Below, one piece after another: positions 1-3,990 of a stretch of 7,085 nt of DNA; position 1 is the stretch's first letter; each line of letters opens with the position of its first letter. The notes beneath the pieces were generated by a model. It was given only the letters and a program-made list of their open reading frames with translations, was not told the DNA's origin and ran no database searches. The DNA is from JBMOLC01 sp049324215 (GTDB lineage: Bacteria > Patescibacteriota > Microgenomatia > UBA8517). Made by a program: the position numbers and the translations under genes. The stretch lies in assembly GCA_049324215.1 (NCBI GenBank), contig JBMOLC010000028.1, forward strand, positions 1-7,085, written 5' to 3'.

Positions 1-214
1 CAACTATCCTTCGGGGAAAGTTCTTTTGGGAACTTTGATTCTTTTTGTGGCCCACATGCTAATTGATGCGATAAGGACCGAGACGACAAAGCTATTTAAA
101 GTAATGCCTGGAACATATCCTTCTGCTGTTTCTTTGGGGATAGACCAGATTCTGCACATCTCGGTCATCTATTCTCTTTTTAACTTCTTCATAATCCAGG
201 AACCGATAGCTTAG
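1..214 (+). CDS. C-terminal part of a DUF3307-like membrane protein (5'-truncated)
   Basis: The frame is open from base 2, the first complete codon, to the TAG at 212-214, giving about 70 residues; the true start lies upstream of the window. The TTG at 26 could serve as a start, but the frame continues upstream without a stop, so a truncated gene is more likely. Two hydrophobic segments are visible. The first contains the string VAHMLIDAIR and the second follows SLGIDQILHIS. The pattern of His and Asp in the first segment, then a Leu/Asp-Gln-x-x-His near the second, resembles DUF3307 proteins, a family of small integral membrane proteins of unknown function. This is pattern recall, not an alignment. 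No catalytic role can be assigned. It is followed directly by the promoter at 216-244. Confidence 0.55.
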   Translation, partial: NYPSGKVLLGTLILFVAHMLIDAIRTETTKLFKVMPGTYPSAVSLGIDQILHISVIYSLFNFFIIQEPIA

Positions 215-215
215 C

Positions 216-244
216 TTGAAATAATCCTATAATTTTCATATAAT
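216..244 (+). promoter_or_regulatory. Sigma70-type promoter, TTGAAA-17-TATAAT
   Basis: A -35 box TTGAAA (216-221), a 17-bp spacer and a perfect -10 box TATAAT (239-244) predict transcription from about 251. It begins two bases after the DUF3307-like stop codon and now drives the 3D-domain gene through a ~57-base leader. A second TATAAT lies at 228-233 but lacks a matching -35. This is the best promoter in the window. It may once have belonged to the gene now starting at 1269 (see findings). Confidence 0.75.
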
Positions 245-259
245 ACAGGCTCGCTCGTT

Positions 260-276
260 CACAACTTCGAAAGCGC
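260..276 (+). repeat. Left copy (A) of inverted repeat bracketing the 3D-domain gene
   Basis: CACAACTTCGAAAGCGC at 260-276 matches the reverse complement of 824-841 (CACAAACTTCGAAAGCGC) except for one extra A. The two copies point inward and enclose the gene at 308-822. A more diverged pair of the same motif encloses the next small gene (899-916 and 1159-1175). Copy A lies in the predicted leader of the 3D-domain mRNA, so it could be an RNA structure, a protein-binding site or a recombination end. Confidence 0.6.
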
Positions 277-307
277 AAAAACCTTAAGCCGAAGGGAGGC
301 AAACGCC

Positions 308-568
308 ATGGACAGCAAGGCAAGATCGAGAATGTTGTTGGTAGGCATGTTCCTCATCGGTCTACTGGTGGGGGCAGCGCTCTTGGCGCCCGGGAGGGCC
401 GGTGCCACCGCTGATCGACTGGTCTATGTAGCGGTGGATACCGATGGAGACGGGAGGAACGACTACGAATTCACCATCACTGAGGTCACGAGCCAGTTTG
501 AGACCGAGGAAGGCGCCATGGGCCTATGGGTCAGGGGGGTGGTGCAAGATCTTACCCCTTTACCCTAA
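308..568 (+). CDS. Secreted/anchored 3D-domain protein, N-terminal part before a frameshift
   Basis: The 86-residue product starts at an ATG with a good SD site (GGGAGG at 294-299, 8 bases upstream). A basic start (residues 2-8) and a hydrophobic stretch (about 9-27) form a signal peptide or anchor; a cut near an Ala-rich site around 31-35 is possible. Next comes VDTDGDGRNDYEF (about 43-55), an Asp-rich string like calcium-binding or dockerin-type loops, then a beta-rich segment. The frame stops at TAA 566-568, but the protein logically continues in frame +1 at 526-822, which carries a 3D domain. Adding one base, for example in the six-G run at 534-539, would give a single protein of about 171 residues. 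It is either a recent pseudogene, an assembly error or, less likely, a programmed shift. Confidence 0.7.
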   Translation: MDSKARSRMLLVGMFLIGLLVGAALLAPGRAGATADRLVYVAVDTDGDGRNDYEFTITEVTSQFETEEGAMGLWVRGVVQDLTPLP

Positions 569-822
569 GGGCAGTTGCTGAGTCTAATCCTGCCGACGGC
601 ACAGTAGCCAGTGGTGAGAAAGTTCTTGTCAGGGTCTCGCACTACTGTCCGCCCGAATGGGAATTCGGTACCCGTCTTGTAATCTCGGGACGAGAGTGGG
701 TCTGCATGGATAGAGGAGGCGCCATCCAGATTGAGGATGGAATTGCCTGGATAGACATGCTGACTCCCGAAAAGTTGTTTCCTCACGGAAGCATCGTCGA
801 AGCATATCTAGTTGAGCCGTGA
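526..822 (+). CDS. 3D-domain (Asp-Asp-Asp) protein, C-terminal part after a frameshift
   Basis: The frame is open from 502; the first ATG is at 526 and has no convincing SD, so this is probably the second half of the gene starting at 308 rather than a separate gene. Counting from that ATG, residues 41-98 match the 3D fold seen in bacterial peptidoglycan-acting proteins such as the C-terminal domains of YocH-like factors: FGTRLVISG (47-55), then the signature MDRGGAI (61-67) and WIDM (75-79), then FPHGSIVEAYLV (85-96). Two of the family's conserved Asp residues, D62 and D77, are visible; the usual first Asp ahead of the PxGT motif is not. Cys41 and Cys60 could form a disulfide. The expected role is murein cleavage or binding outside the cell. 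It is convergent with the gene at 922-1128. Confidence 0.7.
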   Translation: MGQGGGARSYPFTLRAVAESNPADGTVASGEKVLVRVSHYCPPEWEFGTRLVISGREWVCMDRGGAIQIEDGIAWIDMLTPEKLFPHGSIVEAYLVEP

Positions 823-823
823 A

Positions 824-841
824 GCGCTTTCGAAGTTTGTG
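824..841 (-). repeat. Right copy (B) of inverted repeat bracketing the 3D-domain gene
   Basis: This is the inward-facing partner of 260-276. It begins one base after the TGA at 820-822 and merges into the hairpin at 841-897. It contains the palindrome CTTCGAAG-like core (TTCGAA) shared with copy A. Confidence 0.6.
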
Positions 842-897
842 TTGCCGGGGGCAAAATCGATTCTCGAGTAAGATGAGAGCGACTAGCCCCCGGCAAC
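841..897. other. Long hairpin in the convergent intergenic region
   Basis: A perfect 12-bp inverted repeat, GTTGCCGGGGGC (841-852) with GCCCCCGGCAAC (886-897), encloses 33 bases. The loop itself pairs: TCG-A-TTCTC (857-865) with GAGAG-CGA (875-882), eight pairs including one wobble, plus a bulged A. Outside the 12 bp, imperfect pairing continues between 824-840 and 899-916, so almost the whole intergenic region can fold into one long stem. It lies between two convergent genes and may be a bidirectional transcription end. Neither side has the T-run expected of a simple rho-independent terminator, so a structural RNA or DNA recombination site is also possible. Confidence 0.65.
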
Positions 898-898
898 T

Positions 899-916
899 AA
901 CACACCTTCGACGCAC
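899..916 (+). repeat. Left copy (C) of diverged inverted repeat around the 68-aa gene
   Basis: AACACACCTTCGACGCAC resembles copies A and B (consensus AACACAACTTCGAAAGCGC, with gaps). Its inward-facing partner is 1159-1175, whose reverse complement is AACACCGCAAGACGCAC. The two share AACAC at one end and GACGCAC at the other. The match is weaker than for A and B. Confidence 0.4.
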
Positions 917-921
917 TTCGA

Positions 922-1128
922 CTAGAATACCAGCTTGATTTTCTTGGGAGGTACCCCCTTGGATGTCCTCACCCTGACCCCGTTGACCGTCCTCGGAAGA
1001 AGAGCGGGTCTTCGGTTGACCAGGCAGAGGATCGGCCGCTGGTCCTTTACTTCTATGCCCCAATCGATAGCGGCCTCTATCTCACGGCAAAGCCTGCCAT
1101 TCCCCATCTGGTAGTTCAGCGCGGCCAT
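922..1128 (-). CDS. Small orphan protein, 68 residues, unknown function
   Basis: I do not recognise this protein. The minus-strand ATG (1126-1128) is preceded on its own strand by GGAGGG followed by AAGCA, a textbook SD with correct spacing, which is the main reason to believe the gene. By hand count 49 of 68 third codon positions are G or C, against 23 of the first 50 codons in the gene at 1269, so its base use matches the 3D-domain neighbour and not the resident genes. The product has no membrane segment. It has Cys14 and Cys35 and an acidic helix-like stretch (about 15-28), then beta-like segments RPILCLVNRRPALLP and VRVRTSKG, with a basic tail PPKKIKLVF. It is convergent with the 3D-domain gene across the hairpin. 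No clear promoter was seen upstream. Confidence 0.6.
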   Translation of the reverse strand: MAALNYQMGNGRLCREIEAAIDWGIEVKDQRPILCLVNRRPALLPRTVNGVRVRTSKGVPPKKIKLVF

Positions 1129-1158
1129 TGCTTCCCTCCAATTGGCAAATGAGATAGC

Positions 1159-1175
1159 GTGCGTCTTGCGGTGTT
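1159..1175 (-). repeat. Right copy (D) of diverged inverted repeat around the 68-aa gene
   Basis: GTGCGTCTTGCGGTGTT faces the copy at 899-916 and lies 30 bases upstream of the small gene's start. Similarity is limited to AACAC and GACGCAC at its two ends. Confidence 0.35.
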
Positions 1176-1256
1176 AAATCAAAGAACTGTTTCCTTCCCT
1201 TTTTCCCTCCGCGTGGATTTGGAAAGAACCGGGTCAGCGAGAAGCCTAATATAGCA

Positions 1257-1262
1257 TATAAT
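1257..1262 (+). promoter_or_regulatory. -10 box (TATAAT) for the PQQ dehydrogenase-like gene, leaderless spacing
   Basis: A perfect TATAAT ends six bases before the ATG at 1269, so transcription would start at or next to the A of the start codon. No SD site is present in the six bases. No acceptable -35 box was found 16-18 bases upstream. Confidence 0.6.
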
Positions 1263-1268
1263 TAGATA

Positions 1269-2459
1269 ATGAGAAAGTTTCTGGTGCTTTTGATAATTGG
1301 CGGAGGTTTGGTTTTTTCGGCCTATTACTTTTTGAAAATTTATGTGTTTTGGCAGGTTAGTCCCAGGGAGTTGATTACCCGTTTTTCTTCTCCTCAAAAA
1401 GATATCAAGGAGTTTTTGCCGCAGGGGGATGAGTCTTCCTACCCACTTAGGTTACCCAAGGGTTTCAGACTTGGGGTTTTTGCTGATTTAAAAGGAGACC
1501 TCCCTCGGGCTATGGCCTTTGACGAGCGTGGAACACTTTTTGTTTCGGCTCCGGCAAGCGGAAAAATTTTGGCCATGCCTGATGCAAACTTGGACGGGAA
1601 AGCCGACAGGATAGTCGAGGTGATTAAGGGTCTTTCCCGACCCCACGGAATTGCCTTTGGGAGGGATTTTATCTACATTGGCGAGACCGACCAGGTAGGA
1701 AGAGCCAGGTACGACCCGAATACTCTAGCAGTTGGTAAAATTGAAAAGCTCTTTGACCTTCCTGGCAGAGGTAGACACTTTACCCGCACCATCCGTATCT
1801 GGGGGAATAAGCTTTATACCTCAGTGGGTTCATCCTGCGATACCTGTATCGAAGAAAACCCCGATCGGGCTTCAATTTTGGTCTCGGATTTGGTTGGAGG
1901 AGGCTTAAGAGTTTTTGCTAAAGGTTTAAGAAATACCGTCTTTTTTACATTCGATGAAAAAGGAAGAATCTGGGGTACGGACATGGGTCGGGACTTTCTG
2001 GGAGACAACCTTCCTCCTGATGAGGTTAACCTGATAGAGGATGGGAAGGACTACGGCTGGCCTTACTGCTATGGAGACATGGTTAGGGATTTAAAGTTTA
2101 GGTCTGGGGAGAAACTTGCCTATTGCAGCGATACGGTCTCTCCCAAGTATAATCTGCCTGCCCACGTTGCTCCCCTGGGAATTACTTTCATCAATTCCCC
2201 TTTATTTTCCGGGGAAGACCAAGGAAGCTTGCTCGTCGCCTTGCACGGGTCCTGGGACTCTAGCGTTCCCGTTGGCTATAAAATTGTAAAACTTTCTCTC
2301 CTTGGAGACTTGATAACTGGTATGGAGGATTTTATTACTGGTTTTCTTGAGGGAAAAGAGGTATTGGGCAGGCCGGTTGACTTAATTTTCGACAAAAACG
2401 GCTATTTGTTTATTTCTGATGATAAAGCGGGGTTAATCTATATCCTCTCGAAAAACTAA
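1269..2459 (+). CDS. Membrane-anchored PQQ-dependent sugar dehydrogenase-like beta-propeller
   Basis: The 396-residue product has one N-terminal membrane anchor (about 4-28), a linker, then a six-bladed propeller of the soluble glucose/L-sorbosone dehydrogenase type (about 62-394). Blade signatures are LPRAMAFDERGTLFVS (78-93), RPHGIAFG (124-131), RHFTRTIRIWGNKLYTSVGSSCDTC (169-193), GLRNTVFFTFD (219-229), DYGWPYCYGD (261-270), APLGITFI (301-308), LHGSWD (325-330) and GRPVDLIFDKNGYLFISDD (367-385). His170 sits where the catalytic His of this family is expected, and Arg221-Asn222 fits the quinone-contacting segment. Members oxidise sugars or alcohols outside the membrane using PQQ and calcium; the substrate here is unknown and no PQQ-synthesis gene is in view, so some members may be binding proteins only. 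Start chosen at the leaderless ATG. Its stop overlaps that of the next gene. Confidence 0.85.
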   Translation: MRKFLVLLIIGGGLVFSAYYFLKIYVFWQVSPRELITRFSSPQKDIKEFLPQGDESSYPLRLPKGFRLGVFADLKGDLPRAMAFDERGTLFVSAPASGKILAMPDANLDGKADRIVEVIKGLSRPHGIAFGRDFIYIGETDQVGRARYDPNTLAVGKIEKLFDLPGRGRHFTRTIRIWGNKLYTSVGSSCDTCIEENPDRASILVSDLVGGGLRVFAKGLRNTVFFTFDEKGRIWGTDMGRDFLGDNLPPDEVNLIEDGKDYGWPYCYGDMVRDLKFRSGEKLAYCSDTVSPKYNLPAHVAPLGITFINSPLFSGEDQGSLLVALHGSWDSSVPVGYKIVKLSLLGDLITGMEDFITGFLEGKEVLGRPVDLIFDKNGYLFISDDKAGLIYILSKN

Positions 2460-2812
2460 AAGATTTTAGGTAAGAAAAGGAAGGCTCCGATAACGATTGA
2501 AAGTAGGGCCGAGATGAGTACAGCCGCTGCCGAGACGTCCTTGGCGATTTTCGCTTCTTCTTTGACTTCTGGGCTAACGATATTTACGAGAGACTCAAGA
2601 GAAGTGTTGATTAGCTCAAGTATTAGGACGAGAAAGATGGTGAGAGCAAGAATAATCCATTCAATTGGGGAGAATTTGAGCCAGAAAGCCAAGAGGGCGG
2701 CAATTAAGGCCAGCGCTAAGTGGATTCGGATATTGGGTTCGTTTTTGAGGGCCGTTTTTAATCCCGAGAATGCATAGACAAAGCTTGAGAGAAATGGCCT
2801 TTCCTTACTCAT
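2456..2812 (-). CDS. dgkA: Diacylglycerol/undecaprenol kinase, DgkA family
   Basis: The 118-residue integral membrane kinase has full family length. The N-terminus SFVYAFSGLKTALKNEPNIRIH (about 10-31) carries the conserved Gly, Glu25 and Arg-Ile-His element. Helices lie at about 32-45, 52-67 and 95-115. The signature ELINTSLESLVN (66-77) includes Glu66, Asn69 and Glu73, and is followed by SPEVKEEAKIAKDVSAAAVL (80-99). This layout matches the Gram-positive branch, whose characterised members phosphorylate undecaprenol to the cell-wall lipid carrier; the assignment to that substrate is inferred from family and context. It is divergent from the L,D-transpeptidase/PAP2 pair and convergent with the dehydrogenase, sharing CTAA at 2456-2459 (TAG on this strand, TAA on the other). 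The start at 2812 lies six bases after a TATACT box with no SD. Confidence 0.9.
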   Translation of the reverse strand: MSKERPFLSSFVYAFSGLKTALKNEPNIRIHLALALIAALLAFWLKFSPIEWIILALTIFLVLILELINTSLESLVNIVSPEVKEEAKIAKDVSAAAVLISALLSIVIGAFLFLPKIF

Positions 2813-2818
2813 ATCTCA

Positions 2819-2848
2819 AGTATAAAGCTTTAGTCGCTTACTTGGCAA
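2819..2848 (-). promoter_or_regulatory. Promoter of the DgkA-family gene, TTGCCA-18-TATACT
   Basis: Read on the minus strand, TTGCCA (2848-2843), an 18-bp spacer and TATACT (2824-2819) precede the ATG at 2812 by six bases. Transcription would start at or beside the start codon. The -35 region is shared in the opposite sense with sequence upstream of the L,D-transpeptidase gene. Confidence 0.6.
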
Positions 2849-2854
2849 AATCTA

Positions 2855-2863
2855 TGGTAGGAT
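2855..2863 (+). promoter_or_regulatory. Extended -10 box for the L,D-transpeptidase/PAP2 operon
   Basis: TGGTAGGAT fits an extended -10 (TGN plus TANNAT). The ATG at 2870 follows six bases after the box, again leaderless spacing with no SD. The -35 is weak. The ATG at 2862 and 2866 are out of frame. Confidence 0.5.
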
Positions 2864-2869
2864 GAATGG

Positions 2870-3493
2870 ATGCGGGTTTTATTCGTTTCCGTTGCAGCCA
2901 TACTTTTGGTCTTGGCAATTTCTTCTTTTTTCCTGACCACCAAGAAAGTTGCCGAAGCCAATGCCTGTGGCGGCGGAACCTCGGAGACTTTTGACCCCGA
3001 GGTTAAAGTGGGTTTTTTTGACGGTCAAGAGATACCCATTCCCTATCTTGCTTTTGATGCTGGTGAGCCCGTTCTGGGAACTGCAAGTAGCGAGCGCTTC
3101 ATCGAAGTTGATTTATCAGAGCAAAGACTGAGAGCCTGGGAGGGTAGCTCCCTTTTCTTGGAGACGCTGGTCTCAACTGGTCTGCCCTGGTGGCCGACTC
3201 CGACCGGTGAGTTTAGAATTTGGACCAAGCTGCGCTCAACCAAAATGGAAGGGGGAAGCGGTAGGTATTATTACAACTTACCCAATGTGCCTTTTGTGAT
3301 GTATTTTGAGAACGCCCAAGTTCCGAGCTGGCGCGGTTACGGCCTGCACGGAACCTACTGGCACAACGACTTTGGCACACCGCGGTCCCACGGTTGTGTC
3401 AATTTGCCGACGGGGGTTACCAAGGAACTTTTTTACTGGGTCAATTCCAAGACCAAAGATTCGCCAGGCACAAGAATAGTTATCCATGACTAA
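2870..3493 (+). CDS. L,D-transpeptidase, YkuD domain
   Basis: The 207-residue exported enzyme has an N-terminal hydrophobic signal or anchor (about 2-22, followed by a possible cut near AEANA at 28-32), a short spacer, and a YkuD domain from about 77 to the end. FIEVDLSEQRLRAWEG (77-92) is the typical first strand pair, PTPTGEFRI (109-117) the conserved turn, and HGTYWHNDFGTPRSHGCVNL (160-179) the active site with His160, Ser173, His174 and nucleophile Cys176. Family members make 3-3 (meso-DAP to meso-DAP) peptidoglycan cross-links or attach proteins to the wall, taking a tetrapeptide donor outside the membrane. The last eight bases overlap the start of the PAP2 gene, so the two are almost certainly one transcript and translationally coupled. 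Confidence 0.92.
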   Translation: MRVLFVSVAAILLVLAISSFFLTTKKVAEANACGGGTSETFDPEVKVGFFDGQEIPIPYLAFDAGEPVLGTASSERFIEVDLSEQRLRAWEGSSLFLETLVSTGLPWWPTPTGEFRIWTKLRSTKMEGGSGRYYYNLPNVPFVMYFENAQVPSWRGYGLHGTYWHNDFGTPRSHGCVNLPTGVTKELFYWVNSKTKDSPGTRIVIHD

Positions 3494-3947
3494 TTTCTTG
3501 ATTACATTTTTAGCGAGTTTTCTTATCTGGTTCATGTTTGCAGGGCTCTTGGTGCTCTGGATTATCGACGGCCGAATCAGAAAAGAGCAGGTTTTGCATG
3601 CCGTTCTTTCAGCTTTTGTAGCCTGGAGTATCGCTCAAATTATCAAAGCCCTTTTCCCCACCCTCAGGCCTTTTGAAGCCAATGGCCTAACTCCAATAGC
3701 AATTATTCCCCCAACCGATGGGGCATTTCCTTCAGGACATTCTGCGGCTGCTTTTGCCCTGGCAACGACCGTCTTCTTGCACGACAAAAAGATTGGGGCC
3801 GCCTATCTCGCTTCCGCCTTTGCAGTCGGAATCGCCAGGGTTTTGGGGAACGTCCACTATCCGGTTGATATCTTGGGTGGGGCTCTCTTGGGAGGGGCAG
3901 TTTCATTCTTAATTGAGAAAATCCATCTCAAGAAATTCATCCCTTGA
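3486..3947 (+). CDS. PAP2-family membrane phosphatase, probable undecaprenyl-diphosphatase
   Basis: The 153-residue protein has about five membrane helices and all three PAP2 motifs: KALFPTLRP (54-62, Lys54, Arg61), FPSGHSAA (81-88, with His85) and ARVLGNVHYPVD (117-128, with Arg118, nucleophile His124 and Asp128). Family members remove phosphate from lipid pyrophosphates or lipid phosphates. With a DgkA-type kinase and a wall cross-linking enzyme alongside, dephosphorylation of undecaprenyl pyrophosphate for lipid-carrier recycling (a BcrC/PgpB-like job) is the best guess; phosphatidylglycerophosphate is an alternative. The ATG at 3486 lies inside the end of the L,D-transpeptidase gene, eight bases of overlap, with no independent SD. 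It ends in TGA, which shows TGA is a stop here. The stop codon overlaps the possible -35 box of lon. Confidence 0.9.
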   Translation: MTNFLITFLASFLIWFMFAGLLVLWIIDGRIRKEQVLHAVLSAFVAWSIAQIIKALFPTLRPFEANGLTPIAIIPPTDGAFPSGHSAAAFALATTVFLHDKKIGAAYLASAFAVGIARVLGNVHYPVDILGGALLGGAVSFLIEKIHLKKFIP

Positions 3948-3980
3948 CTATTAGCAGATCCAGTGATAGACTGCTAAAAG
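3944..3980 (+). promoter_or_regulatory. Promoter region of lon
   Basis: Two readings are possible. TTGACT (3944-3949), a 17-bp spacer and TAGACT (3967-3972) form one promoter. TGCTAAAAG (3972-3980) is an extended -10 closely like that of the tRNA gene (TGCTAAAAT) and would start transcription about four bases before the lon ATG at 3991. No clear SD precedes the ATG. No heat-shock operator (CIRCE or HAIR type) was recognised. Confidence 0.45.
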
Positions 3981-3990
3981 TCGAAGCTAA

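Noticed and set aside
533..541. Programmed -1 frameshift site at the G run
   Set aside because: In the reading frame the codons are AGG GGG GTG. The last cannot re-pair cleanly after slipping, and no strong downstream structure was apparent. A plain indel is simpler.
629..1063. 144-codon minus-strand open frame
   Set aside because: It runs antisense through the 3D-domain gene, the hairpin and the 68-residue gene. It has no SD and a low-complexity, Arg/Gln/Ser-rich product. Both genes it overlaps have better evidence.
2514..2777. Plus-strand frame opposite the DgkA-family gene
   Set aside because: The minus-strand product has the full family signature; the plus frame is its antisense.
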